From positions 1 to 64,000 of the forward strand of contig JAXMFT010000006.1 in assembly GCA_046347635.1 (NCBI GenBank): a DNA stretch of 64,000 nt, written 5' to 3'. Origin of the DNA: JAGVSZ01 sp019137045. Its GTDB lineage: Bacteria > Pseudomonadota > Gammaproteobacteria > Burkholderiales > SG8-39. The stretch's first letter is position 1; each line of letters begins with the position of its first letter. The notes under the pieces are model-generated. The model was not told where the DNA came from and made no database searches. It worked only from the letters and a program-made list of their open reading frames with translations. Below, one piece after another: positions 17,181 through 25,765 of this stretch. Made by a program: the position numbers and the translations under genes.

Positions 17181-17560
17181 AGCGTGCGCACCTTGAGCTC
17201 GCGGATCCGCGCGTCGCGCGTGACCAGCACCATCCCCTCGTGGGCCGCCTGCGCAGCCAGCATCCGGTCGAACGGATCCGCGTTCACGCGCGGCAGGTCA
17301 TCGAGCGCCCAGACGTGTGCAGCCTCGACCTGGAGGACCCGCACGGCGTTGCGCTCCTGCTGGTCTTCGAAGATCTCGCGCACGGTCGCGCGCAGCTCCA
17401 GCTTCCCGCCCGCGGCCTTGACCGCCATCTCCCAGAGCGAAACCACGCTGAGGAAAACCTCGTTCGACGATCGATTGACCGCGCGCAGCGCGCGCCCCGA
17501 GAGCCGGTTGGGGGCCTTGTCCCACCAGATGAAGGCGTGCGTGTCGAGCAGCAGCCTCAC
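17174..17560 (-). CDS. VapC-like PIN-domain toxin
   Basis: The 128-residue protein is a PIN-domain nuclease. LLLDTHAFIWW gives the first conserved Asp, NEVFLSVVSLWEMAVK the conserved Glu, and NADPFDRMLAAQA with LVTRDARI the later acidic residues. The acidic set appears complete, so it should cleave RNA. It starts at GTG 17560, overlapping the antitoxin stop (GTGA). The pair interrupts ruvA and ruvB. Confidence 0.92.
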
Positions 17561-17844
17561 TTCGAACCGTTGCGCCGCCTCGTCTTCGCGCGCCCCGCAG
17601 GCCCGCGCGACTGCTTGCCGAACCAGAACGACTCCGGCAGCGGCTCGTCGAAGTCCGGAGCCATCCAGTATCCGGTGGATGCGTGCAGACCCGGGATCCG
17701 ACGCTGCGCGGCGGGCGCAAGCGCGACCAGCCGTGCGACGGGCCGGTTGGCGCGCGAAATCACCACCTCCTCGCCGCGCAGCGCGCGGTCGATGAGGGTG
17801 GAGAGGTGGGTCTTTGCCTTGTGGACGTTCCAGGTCTCGGACAT
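17557..17844 (-). CDS. Phd/YefM-type antitoxin
   Basis: The 95-residue protein starts with a Phd/YefM DNA-binding domain (ETWNVHKAKTHLSTLIDRAL, then GEEVVISRANRPVARLVAL) and has a C-terminal segment rich in Pro, Phe and Trp that would wrap the PIN toxin. Phd-type antitoxins repress their own operon. A 7-bp inverted repeat lies 10 bases upstream of the start and fits such an operator. Confidence 0.9.
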   Translation of the reverse strand: MSETWNVHKAKTHLSTLIDRALRGEEVVISRANRPVARLVALAPAAQRRIPGLHASTGYWMAPDFDEPLPESFWFGKQSRGPAGRAKTRRRNGSK

Positions 17845-17853
17845 TCCCGTCCC

Positions 17854-17873
17854 TTAGCCAGATAGTTGGCTAA
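17854..17873 (-). promoter_or_regulatory. Probable operator of the toxin-antitoxin pair
   Basis: TTAGCCA (17854-17860) and TGGCTAA (17867-17873) form a perfect 7-bp inverted repeat 10 bases upstream of the antitoxin start, in an AT-richer patch between ruvA and the antitoxin gene. Phd/YefM antitoxins bind such palindromes over their own promoter. The function is inferred from position and symmetry. Confidence 0.55.
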
Positions 17874-17888
17874 CAGGATAGCACGCCG

Positions 17889-18470
17889 TCATGCTTTCGA
17901 GAGCAGCTTCAAGGCCTGCCGGATGCCGTCCGCCACCGACAATCCCTCGGGCAGCTGCCTGACCGCGGCGACCGACTCCTTCTCCGAGTAGCCGAGCGCG
18001 ACCAGCGCGCGCAGCACGTCGCCCGTCGCCGGCGCGGGCCGCGCGGCCGCGACCGTCGCGCCGAGCTCCACCCCGAGCTTGTCCTTCAGCTCGAGCAGCA
18101 GCCGCTCGGCGGTCTTCTTGCCGATGCCGGGGATTTTCGTGAGACGGCCGGTTTCCTGCAGCGTCACCGCTTCCGCGAGCTCGGCGACCGACAGGCCCGA
18201 GAGCACCGCGAGCGCCGTGCGCGCGCCCACGCCGCTGATCTTGAGGAGCTGGCGGAACGCGCGCCGCTCGCCCTCGGTGCCGAAGCCGTAGAGGAGGTGC
18301 GCGTCCTCGCGTACCACCAGATGCGTGAGCAGGTTCACGCGCTCGCCGGTCGCCGGGAGGTTGTAGAAGGTGCTCATCGGCACCTCGAGCTCGTAGCCGA
18401 CGCCGTTGCAGTCGACCACGATCTGCGGCGGATGCTTCTCCAGCAGCAGGCCCTGGATGCGGCCGATCAT
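17889..18470 (-). CDS. ruvA: Holliday junction-binding protein RuvA
   Basis: The 193-residue protein begins MIGRIQGLLLEKHPPQIVVD (OB domain), has two helix-hairpin-helix motifs (LLKISGVGARTALAVLS and LTKIPGIGKKTAERLLLEL) and a C-terminal UBA-like domain that contacts RuvB. The ATG at 18470 overlaps the ruvC stop (ATGA). A longer upstream frame lies inside ruvC and is not used. It is the last gene before the inserted toxin-antitoxin pair. Confidence 0.96.
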   Translation of the reverse strand: MIGRIQGLLLEKHPPQIVVDCNGVGYELEVPMSTFYNLPATGERVNLLTHLVVREDAHLLYGFGTEGERRAFRQLLKISGVGARTALAVLSGLSVAELAEAVTLQETGRLTKIPGIGKKTAERLLLELKDKLGVELGATVAAARPAPATGDVLRALVALGYSEKESVAAVRQLPEGLSVADGIRQALKLLSKA

Positions 18471-19021
18471 CGCGCCGCCGTCCGCCCGATGAGCCGCCCG
18501 CGGCGCACGCGGTAGCCGGCGGTCGCGATCGCGCCGAGGCCCTGTCCGCCGTGCGCGTGGCAGATCGCGCACGCGAGCGCGTCGGCCGCATCCGCGCTCG
18601 GCGCGAGCGCGAGGCCGAGCAGGCGCCGCACCATCTCCTGCACCTGCTCCTTCCTCGCCAGCCCGTTGCCGACCACCGCCTGCTTCACCTGCAGCGCGGT
18701 GTACTCGGCGACCGGCAGCCGGGCGGACACCGCGGCGCAGATCGCGGTGCCGCGCGCCTGGCCGAGCGCGAGCGTGGACTCGGGGTTGGCGTTGACGAAC
18801 ACCTTCTCGATCGCGACCTCGGCCGGGCGGTGGCCGGCGATCACCTCGCCGAGCGCTGCGAGGATCACCGCGAGCCGCTCCGGCAGGGTGCCGGCGAGCG
18901 GCGTGCGGATGCGGCCGCTGGCGACGTAGGCGAGGCGCTGGCCCGCCTTGTCGATGACGCCGAAGCCGGTGACGCGAAGGCCCGGGTCGATCCCGAGGAT
19001 GCGCAGGCCGGACGCGGGCAT
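18467..19021 (-). CDS. ruvC: Holliday junction resolvase RuvC
   Basis: The 184-residue endonuclease has the RNase H-like fold motifs: LRILGIDPGLRVTGFGVID (first Asp), EVAIEKVFVNANPESTLALG (Glu) and ALAPSADAADALACAICHAH (final Asp pair). It cuts junctions migrated by RuvAB. The start is ATG 19021, because upstream sequence in the same frame is antisense to yebC. Confidence 0.96.
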   Translation of the reverse strand: MPASGLRILGIDPGLRVTGFGVIDKAGQRLAYVASGRIRTPLAGTLPERLAVILAALGEVIAGHRPAEVAIEKVFVNANPESTLALGQARGTAICAAVSARLPVAEYTALQVKQAVVGNGLARKEQVQEMVRRLLGLALAPSADAADALACAICHAHGGQGLGAIATAGYRVRRGRLIGRTAAR

Positions 19022-19047
19022 GCTCCGATGGCCGGGACCCGCGCCCC

Positions 19048-19776
19048 TCACTCCTCGATCGCCGCGGTGGTGTAGACGTTCTGCACGTCGTCGAGCCCCT
19101 CCAGGGCGTCGAGCAGCCGGCGCATCTTCGCGCCGTCCTCCCCCTTGAGCAGCGTCTCGGTGGACGGCCGCATGGTGATCTCCGCGACCTCGGGCGCGAG
19201 GCCCGCCTTCTCGAGCGCGCCCCGCACCTTCTCGAAGTCGGCCGGCGCGCACAGCACCTCGAGCGTGCCGTCGTCGTCGGTGACCACGTCCTCGGCGCCG
19301 GCGTCGAGCGCGGCCTCGAGCAGCTTCTCCTCGGTGGCCGCCCCCGGCGCGAACAGGAACTGCCCGCAGTGCTTGAACATGAACGCCACCGAGCCGTCGG
19401 TGCCGAGGTTGCCGCCGTTCTTGGTGAACGCGTGGCGCACCTCCCCGACGGTGCGCGTGCGGTTGTCGGTCAGGCAGTCGACCATCACCGCCGCGCCGCC
19501 GATGCCGTAGCCCTCGTAGCGGATCTCCTCGTAGGCCACGCCCTCGAGCTCGCCCGTCCCGCGCTTGATCGCGCGCTCGACGTTGTCCTTCGGAACGTTG
19601 GCTTCCTGCGCCTTGGCGAGCGCGAGGCGCAGGCGCGCGTTCATGGTCGGATCGCCGCCACCCAGCTTCGCCGCGACGGTCACCTCCTTGATCGCCTTGG
19701 TGAAGGCCTTGCCCTTCCTCGCGTCGGCGGCGGCCTTCTTGTGCTTGATGTTCGCCCAGCGGGAATGGCCGGCCAT
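19048..19776 (-). CDS. yebC: YebC/PmpR-family protein
   Basis: The 242-residue protein begins MAGHSRWANIKHKKAAADAR, the family signature, and contains the conserved ANVPKDNVERAIKRGTGE and YEEIRYEGYGIGGAAVMVDC blocks. YebC-type proteins act as transcription regulators, and some help ribosomes at stalling motifs. It precedes ruvC by 26 bases, a common proteobacterial arrangement (yebC-ruvCAB). Confidence 0.96.
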   Translation of the reverse strand: MAGHSRWANIKHKKAAADARKGKAFTKAIKEVTVAAKLGGGDPTMNARLRLALAKAQEANVPKDNVERAIKRGTGELEGVAYEEIRYEGYGIGGAAVMVDCLTDNRTRTVGEVRHAFTKNGGNLGTDGSVAFMFKHCGQFLFAPGAATEEKLLEAALDAGAEDVVTDDDGTLEVLCAPADFEKVRGALEKAGLAPEVAEITMRPSTETLLKGEDGAKMRRLLDALEGLDDVQNVYTTAAIEE

Positions 19777-19868
19777 GTCGTCTCGCGCGGCTGCGCGGTT
19801 CGGTGAAAGGCGGTAATTTTAGCGCCTCGCCGGACCAGCTCCCAACCTTTCCGCCCCAGGAACGCCCC

Positions 19869-21386
19869 ATGGCCGAACCGATCCTCGTCGCCAAGACCGC
19901 GGACACCGAGCTCTTCCTGCTGCCGGCGCTCGCCAACCGGCACGGGCTGATCACCGGCGCGACCGGCACCGGCAAGACGGTGACGATGCAGGTGCTCGCC
20001 GAGTCGTTCTCGCGCCTCGGCGTGCCCTCGTTCATGGCCGACGTGAAGGGCGACTTCTCCGGCATCTCGGCGCCGGGCGCCGCCTCGCCGAAGATGAAGG
20101 AGCGGCTCGCGCTGCTCAAGCTCGACGAGCCGAAGTGGGAAGGCTGCCCGGTCACCTTCTGGGACGTGTTCGGCGAGCAGGGTCACCCGGTGCGCGCGAC
20201 GGTCTCGGACATGGGGCCGCTGCTGCTCGGAAGGCTCCTCAACCTGAGCGACGTGCAGCAGGGCGTGCTGACGCTCGTGTTCAAGATCGCCGACGACAAC
20301 GGCCTCGCGCTCCTCGATCTCAAGGACCTGCGCGCGATGACGCAGTTCGTGGGCGACAACGCCGCCCGGTTCAAGACCGGCTACGGGAACGTCTCGACCG
20401 CCTCGATCGGCGCGATCCAGCGCGGGCTGCTCGAGCTCGAGCACCAGGGAGCAGAGCGATTCTTCGGCGAGCCGATGCTCGACATCGCGGACCTGATGCA
20501 GACCGACGCGCAGGGCCGCGGCATGGTCAACGTGCTCGCCGCCGACAAGCTGATGAATTCGCCCAAGCTCTATTCGACCTTCCTCCTGTGGCTGCTCTCG
20601 GAGCTCTTCGAGCACCTGCCCGAGGTGGGCGACCCGGAGAAGCCGCAGATGGTGTTCTTCTTCGACGAGGCGCACCTGCTCTTCGCCGACGCGCCGAAGG
20701 CGCTGGTGGAGAAGATCGAGCAGGTGGTGCGGCTGATCCGCTCGAAGGGCGTCGGCGTCTACTTCGTGACCCAGAACCCGCTCGACATCCCCGAGAGCGT
20801 GCTCGGCCAGCTGGGGAACCGCGTGCAGCACGCGCTGCGCGCGTTCACGCCCAAGGACCAGAAGGCGGTGAAGACGGCCGCCTCGACGCTGCGCCAGAAC
20901 CCCAGGCTCGACACCGAGAAGGCGATCACCGAGCTCGGCGTCGGCGAGGCGCTCGTGTCGCTGCTGGACGAGAAGGGCCGCCCGGGCGTGGTCGAGCGGG
21001 CCTTCGTCGTGCCGCCGCGCTCGAAGATCGGGCCGATCTCGCCCGAGGAGCGCAAGAAGATCATCGCCGGCTCCCTCGTGGCCGGTCACTACGAGAAGAT
21101 GGTCGACCGCGAGTCGGCGTTCGAAAAGCTCCAGGCCGCGGCGGGCGGGCAGGCACAGGCCGCCCCCGGCGCGAAGGGCGCGCCGGCGGACGCCCCGCAG
21201 CAGGGCGGGGGCGTCATGGACGTGCTCTCGGACGTGCTGTTCGGCTCGACCGGCCCGCGCGGCGGGAAGAGGCCGGGCATCCTCGACGCGGCCGCGAAGA
21301 GCGCGGCGCGCTCGGTCGGCTCGTCGCTCGGCCGCGAGATCACGCGCGGAATCCTCGGCTCGATCCTGGGCGGCAGGCGGCGATAG
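19869..21386 (+). CDS. HerA-like ATPase of the DUF853 family
   Basis: The 505-residue protein has Walker A GATGTGKT at 30-37, FMADVKGDFSGI, Walker B MVFFFDEAHLLFADAP near 265, and the arginine-finger region YFVTQNPLDIPESVLGQLGNR. These match the DUF853 branch of the HerA/FtsK superfamily, with a low-complexity Gly/Ala tail. The cellular role of this family is not established. ATG 19869 begins the conserved sequence; an earlier in-frame start at 19803 adds atypical residues. Its stop is 11 bases before the SDR gene, so it may lead that operon. Confidence 0.9.
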   Translation: MAEPILVAKTADTELFLLPALANRHGLITGATGTGKTVTMQVLAESFSRLGVPSFMADVKGDFSGISAPGAASPKMKERLALLKLDEPKWEGCPVTFWDVFGEQGHPVRATVSDMGPLLLGRLLNLSDVQQGVLTLVFKIADDNGLALLDLKDLRAMTQFVGDNAARFKTGYGNVSTASIGAIQRGLLELEHQGAERFFGEPMLDIADLMQTDAQGRGMVNVLAADKLMNSPKLYSTFLLWLLSELFEHLPEVGDPEKPQMVFFFDEAHLLFADAPKALVEKIEQVVRLIRSKGVGVYFVTQNPLDIPESVLGQLGNRVQHALRAFTPKDQKAVKTAASTLRQNPRLDTEKAITELGVGEALVSLLDEKGRPGVVERAFVVPPRSKIGPISPEERKKIIAGSLVAGHYEKMVDRESAFEKLQAAAGGQAQAAPGAKGAPADAPQQGGGVMDVLSDVLFGSTGPRGGKRPGILDAAAKSAARSVGSSLGREITRGILGSILGGRRR

Positions 21387-21397
21387 AAGGAGCGGCG

Positions 21398-22177
21398 ATG
21401 GACCTCGGCATCAAGGGCAAGTCCGCGATCGTCTGCGCCGCGAGCAAGGGCCTCGGCCGCGCGTGCGCGTGGTCGCTCGCGCGCGAAGGCGTCGATCTCA
21501 CGATCTGCGCGCGCGGCAGGGGCGCGCTCGAGCAGACGGCGGCGGAGATCCGCAAGGCCTTCGGCGTGAAGGTGAACGCGCTCGCGCTCGACGTCACCAT
21601 GCCCGACGGGCGCGCGCAGCTCCTCGCGGCCTGCCCGCAGCCCGACATCCTGGTGAACAACGCCGGCGGCCCGCCGCCCGGGGACTTCCGCAACTGGTCG
21701 CGCGAGGACTGGATCAAGGCGCTCGACGCCAACATGCTCACCCCGATCGAGCTGATCAAGGCGACGATCGATCCGATGATCGCGCGCAGGTTCGGGCGCA
21801 TCGTGAACATCACCTCCGGCGCGGTGAAATTCCCGATTCCGGAGCTCGGCATGTCCAACGGCGCGCGCACCGGGCTCACCGGCTTCGTCGCGGGCCTCTC
21901 GCGGCAGGTGGCGCGCCACAACGTGACGATCAACAACCTGCTCCCGGGGGCGTTCCTCACCGACCGCCTGCAGTCGAACTTCGAGGCCAACGCGCGGAAG
22001 CAGGGCGTTCCCGCGGAGACGATCAAGGAGGCGCGCGCGAAGACGATCCCGGCCCAGCGCTACGGCGAGCCGGCGGAGTTCGGCGACGCCTGCGCCTACC
22101 TCTGCAGCGCGCAGGCGGGCTACGTCGTCGGGCAGAACTTCCTGCTCGACGGCGGCGCCTACCCCGGGACGTTCTGA
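21398..22177 (+). CDS. Divergent short-chain dehydrogenase/reductase
   Basis: The 259-residue Rossmann protein has the cofactor motif AASKGLGRACAWSLAREG near residue 14, NNAGG at about 88 and a C-terminal GQNFLLDGGAYPGTF. The usual catalytic Tyr-x3-Lys is not visible: the segment that should hold it reads ELGMSNGARTGLTGF. I recall this variant in a subset of FabG-like proteins. It may act on an oxo or hydroxyacyl intermediate, but the catalytic residues are uncertain. The P450 GTG follows immediately after the stop. Confidence 0.88.
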   Translation: MDLGIKGKSAIVCAASKGLGRACAWSLAREGVDLTICARGRGALEQTAAEIRKAFGVKVNALALDVTMPDGRAQLLAACPQPDILVNNAGGPPPGDFRNWSREDWIKALDANMLTPIELIKATIDPMIARRFGRIVNITSGAVKFPIPELGMSNGARTGLTGFVAGLSRQVARHNVTINNLLPGAFLTDRLQSNFEANARKQGVPAETIKEARAKTIPAQRYGEPAEFGDACAYLCSAQAGYVVGQNFLLDGGAYPGTF

Positions 22178-23392
22178 GTGCGCCTTACGGCCGACGAGGC
22201 GCGCGCGTTCCGGCTGACGGACGTCCCGCCCGACTTCATCGACGACCCGTATCCCTACTACGCGGCGCTGCGCCGCCACGACCCGGTGCACGAGCTCGCG
22301 CCCGGCTCGATCTTCCTCACGCGCTACGAGGACGTCGCGGCGATCTACCGCGACCCGCGCGCGAGCTCCGACAAGCGGGTCGAGTTCAAGCCGCGGCTCG
22401 GCGACGGCCTGCTGTACGAGCATCACACCACCAGCCTCGTCTTCAACGACCCGCCGCTCCACACCCGCGTGCGGCGCCTGATCATGGGCGCGTTGAACCA
22501 GCGCGCGATCGCGCGCATGGAGCCGGGGCTCGTGCAGCTGGTGGACCGCCTGCTCGACCGGATGGGCGAGCAGGGCCGCGCCGACCTGATCGACGACTTC
22601 GCCGCGCAGATCCCGATCGAGGTGATCGGCAACCTGCTCGACGTGCCGCGCGACGAGCGCGGCCCGCTGCGCGGCTGGTCGCTTGCGATCCTCTCGGCGC
22701 TCGAGCCTGCGCCGGACGCCGGGATCCTCGAGCGCGGCAACCGCGCGGTGCGCGAGTTCCTCGACTACCTGGAGCGGCTGATCGCCGCGCGGCGCAGGCG
22801 GCCGGGGGACCCCGACGTCGACGTCCTCACGCGCCTGATCCGGGGCGAAGCGGACGGCGAGCGCCTGACCGAGAAAGAGCTGATGCACCAGTGCATCTTC
22901 CTGCTCAACGCCGGTCACGAGACGACGACCAACCTGATCGGCAACGGCATGCACGCGCTGCTCGGGCACCGCGGCGAGCTCGCGCGCCTGGCCGCGGACC
23001 CGTCGCTCGTCGCCACCGCCGTCGAGGAGCTGCTGCGCTACGAGAGCCCGCTGCAGCTCAACAACCGCGTCATGACCGCGCCGTTCGAGGTCGGCGGGCG
23101 CGCCTTTCCGGCGGGGACGTTCGTGACGCTCGGCGTCGGCGCCGCGAACCGCGACCCGGCGCAGTTCCCCGACCCCGACCGGCTCGACGTCGGGCGCAAG
23201 CCGAACCGCCACGTCGCGTTCGGGCACGGCGACCACGCGTGCGCCGGCATGAACGTCGCGCGCGTCGAGGGCCGGATCGCGTTCGGCCGGCTGCTCGCGC
23301 GCTACCCGCGGATCGCCGCCGACGGCGCGCCGGAGCGCGACCGCCGCGTGCGCTTCCGCGGCCTGCGGCACCTGCCGGTGACGCTGGGCTGA
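22178..23392 (+). CDS. Cytochrome P450
   Basis: The 404-residue P450 has the I-helix AGHETTTNL near 248, ExxR in EELLRYESPLQ, and the heme loop FGHGDHACAGMNVAR, with Cys as axial ligand near residue 357. Like soluble bacterial class I enzymes, it has no membrane anchor or fused reductase; no ferredoxin or ferredoxin reductase gene is adjacent. It starts at GTG directly after the SDR stop. It probably hydroxylates or demethylates the organic acid handled by the neighbouring ligase and hydratase. The substrate is unknown. Confidence 0.94.
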   Translation: MRLTADEARAFRLTDVPPDFIDDPYPYYAALRRHDPVHELAPGSIFLTRYEDVAAIYRDPRASSDKRVEFKPRLGDGLLYEHHTTSLVFNDPPLHTRVRRLIMGALNQRAIARMEPGLVQLVDRLLDRMGEQGRADLIDDFAAQIPIEVIGNLLDVPRDERGPLRGWSLAILSALEPAPDAGILERGNRAVREFLDYLERLIAARRRRPGDPDVDVLTRLIRGEADGERLTEKELMHQCIFLLNAGHETTTNLIGNGMHALLGHRGELARLAADPSLVATAVEELLRYESPLQLNNRVMTAPFEVGGRAFPAGTFVTLGVGAANRDPAQFPDPDRLDVGRKPNRHVAFGHGDHACAGMNVARVEGRIAFGRLLARYPRIAADGAPERDRRVRFRGLRHLPVTLG

Positions 23393-23411
23393 GTCGGACG
23401 GGGCGCGCGCG

Positions 23412-24947
23412 GTGCTCACCGGCGACATGCTGCGGCGCTCCGCGGAGCGCTTTCCCGACAAGCCCGCGATCATCCGCGACGGCACGCGCCTCACGTACGC
23501 CGCGCTCGACGCGCAGGCGAACCGCCTCGCCCACGCGCTGCTCGCGCTCGGCCTCGCGCCGGGCGCGAAGGTCGCGATCCTCTCGCGCAACCTGCCGGAG
23601 TACGGCGTCGTGTTCTTCGGCGCGGCGCGCAGCGGACTCGTCCTGGTCAACGTGTCGGTGCTGTACGCCCCCGACGAGCTCGAGTTCGTGCTGAACAAGT
23701 CCGACGCCGAGGTGCTGGTGTTCGACGCGGCGCTGGCGGAGAAGGCGGCGGCGGTGCGCGCGCGCTGCCCGAAGATCGCGCACTGGGTGTCGATCGGGGC
23801 CGCGCCGGGCGCGACGCCGCTGGACGACGTCCTCGCCGGCCGGCCGGAGACCGAGCCGCGCGTCGCGCTCGACGAGCGCGCGCCGTTCTGCATGACCTAT
23901 ACCGGCGGCACCACCGGCCGGCCGAAGGGCGTGCTCGCGAGCCATCGCGCCCGCGCGCTCACCGCGCACACGGTGGTCGTCGAGGAGGCGCTCGACGAGC
24001 GCGACGTGGTGGCGATCGTGACGCCGCTCTTCCACGTCGCCGCCCTGAACATCATGTTCCAGCCGGCGGTGCTGGTCGGCGCGACCTCGACCTTCGTCAC
24101 GCCCTGGTCGCCCGAGAAGTTCGTGGAGACGGTCGCCCGCGACCGGGTGACCGCCGCGTTCATGGTGCCCACGCAGGCGAACGTGCTCGTCTCGTCCCCG
24201 GCGTTCGACGCCGCGCAGCTCGCGACGTGGCGCAAGCTCTCGTTCGCCGGCGCGCCGATGCCCGACTGGGTCCAGCTCGAGCTGAAGAAGCGCCTGCCGC
24301 GCCTCGCGCTCACCCAGATCTACGGCCAGTCCGAGATGGGGGTCCTCACCAGCCTGCGCGACTGGGATCTCGCCGGCAAGCTCGGCTCGGTGGGGCGGCA
24401 GGCCTACAACGTCGACGTCGCCCTGTTCGATGCGGCCGGGCGGCGGGTCGGCCCCGGCGCACTGGGCGAGATCGGCTCGCGCGGCGACAACCTCATGCTC
24501 GAGTATTACAACGAGCCGGAGCAGACCGCCGAGTTCTTCCGCCTGGGCGGGGGCTGGGGGCTCACCGGCGACGTCGGCAGGATGGACCGCGACGGGTTCA
24601 TCACGCTCGTCGACCGCGCGAAGGACATGCTGATTTCCGGCGGCGAGAACGTGTATCCGAAGGAGATCGAGGACGCGATCTACGCGCTCGACGCCGTCTC
24701 GGAGTGCGCGGTGTTCGGCGTCCCCGACGACAAGTTCGGCGAGCTCCCGGCGGCCTACATCGCGCTCAAGCCCGGGGCGACGCTCACCGAGGAAGCCGTC
24801 GTCGCGCACTGCACGAAAGTGCTCGCCGAGTTCAAGCGGCCGCGCCTAGTGAAGTTCGTGACCGATTTCCCCAAGACGCCGATCGGCAAGATCCAGAAGA
24901 ACCTGCTGCGCGAGCCCTACTGGAAGAACCGCAAGAGGCTGATATGA
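23412..24947 (+). CDS. Acyl-CoA/aryl-CoA ligase (AMP-binding family)
   Basis: The 511-residue adenylate-forming enzyme has the P-loop MTYTGGTTGRPKGVLAS near residue 158, the QIYGQSEMGV motif, TGDVGRMDRDGF with the hinge and RAKDMLISGGENVYPKEIE, and the C-terminal catalytic Lys in TPIGKIQKN. It forms acyl-AMP and then acyl-CoA. The frame begins at GTG 23412; the stop overlaps the next ATG by four bases. Family members take fatty or aromatic acids, and the motifs alone do not settle which. Confidence 0.95.
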   Translation: MLTGDMLRRSAERFPDKPAIIRDGTRLTYAALDAQANRLAHALLALGLAPGAKVAILSRNLPEYGVVFFGAARSGLVLVNVSVLYAPDELEFVLNKSDAEVLVFDAALAEKAAAVRARCPKIAHWVSIGAAPGATPLDDVLAGRPETEPRVALDERAPFCMTYTGGTTGRPKGVLASHRARALTAHTVVVEEALDERDVVAIVTPLFHVAALNIMFQPAVLVGATSTFVTPWSPEKFVETVARDRVTAAFMVPTQANVLVSSPAFDAAQLATWRKLSFAGAPMPDWVQLELKKRLPRLALTQIYGQSEMGVLTSLRDWDLAGKLGSVGRQAYNVDVALFDAAGRRVGPGALGEIGSRGDNLMLEYYNEPEQTAEFFRLGGGWGLTGDVGRMDRDGFITLVDRAKDMLISGGENVYPKEIEDAIYALDAVSECAVFGVPDDKFGELPAAYIALKPGATLTEEAVVAHCTKVLAEFKRPRLVKFVTDFPKTPIGKIQKNLLREPYWKNRKRLI

Positions 24948-25759
24948 ACACGAACGACCGCTACGCCCGCTACGAGCGCCTCGCGATGAAGCGCCACCCC
25001 GACGGCATCCTCGAGATCGTCATGGGCGCGCCGGGCAAGCTCTCGACCGCCGACCACGTGCTGCACCGCGAGCTCGCGGAGGTGTGGCTGGACGTCGACA
25101 AGGATCCCGACACGCGGGTGGCGATCCTGCGCGGCGAGGGCAAGGGGTTCTCCGCCGGCGGCGACATGAAGCTGATCGAGGGCATGATCGACCATTTCGA
25201 TACGCGCGCGCGCGTGTGGCGCGAGGCGCGCGACCTCGTCTACAACGTCATCAACTGCTCGAAGCCGGTGGTGTCGGCGATGCACGGCCCGGCGGTCGGC
25301 GCGGGGCTGGTCGCGGGCCTCCTCGCCGACATCTCGATCGCGGCGAAGACCGCGCGCATCATCGACGGGCACACCCGCCTCGGCGTCGCCGCGGGCGACC
25401 ATGCCGCGATCGTGTGGCCGCTGCTCTGCGGCATGGCGAAAGCGAAGTACTACCTGCTGCTGTGCGAGACGGTGAGCGGCGAGGAGGCCGAGCGCATCGG
25501 CCTGGTGTCGCTGGCGGTGGACGAGGCGGAGCTCGTGCCGAAGGCCTTCGAGGTGGCGCGCAAGCTCGCGCTCGGCGCGCAGAGCGCCATCCGCTGGACC
25601 AAGTACAGCCTCAACAACTGGCTGCGCCTGGCCGGGCCGAGCTTCGACGCGTCGCTCGCGCTCGAGTTCATGGGCTTCACCGGACCCGAGGTGAAGGAAG
25701 GGATGGCGTCGCTCAAGGAGAAGCGCGCGCCGAATTTTCCGCCCGACTGCGCCTTCTAG
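24944..25759 (+). CDS. Enoyl-CoA hydratase/isomerase family protein
   Basis: The 271-residue crotonase-fold protein has the oxyanion-hole segments GKGFSAGGDMKLIEG (about 67-81) and MHGPAVGAGLVAGLLADISIA (about 107-127). Where hydratases usually have GAGGTQRL with the catalytic Glu, this one reads GVAAGDHAAIVWPLL, so its exact reaction (hydratase, isomerase or other crotonase chemistry) is open. It is translationally coupled to the ligase and ends the run starting at 19869. It converges with the LysR-like gene. Confidence 0.93.
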   Translation: MNTNDRYARYERLAMKRHPDGILEIVMGAPGKLSTADHVLHRELAEVWLDVDKDPDTRVAILRGEGKGFSAGGDMKLIEGMIDHFDTRARVWREARDLVYNVINCSKPVVSAMHGPAVGAGLVAGLLADISIAAKTARIIDGHTRLGVAAGDHAAIVWPLLCGMAKAKYYLLLCETVSGEEAERIGLVSLAVDEAELVPKAFEVARKLALGAQSAIRWTKYSLNNWLRLAGPSFDASLALEFMGFTGPEVKEGMASLKEKRAPNFPPDCAF

Positions 25760-25765
25760 CGCCCC

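Noticed and set aside
19680..21089. Long leftward open frame opposite the DUF853 ATPase gene
   Set aside because: Low-complexity Arg/His/Glu translation with no domain; the plus strand carries the Walker motifs.
21089..23893. Leftward frame of about 930 codons opposite the SDR, P450 and ligase genes
   Set aside because: It spans three well-supported plus-strand genes and has no recognisable motif.
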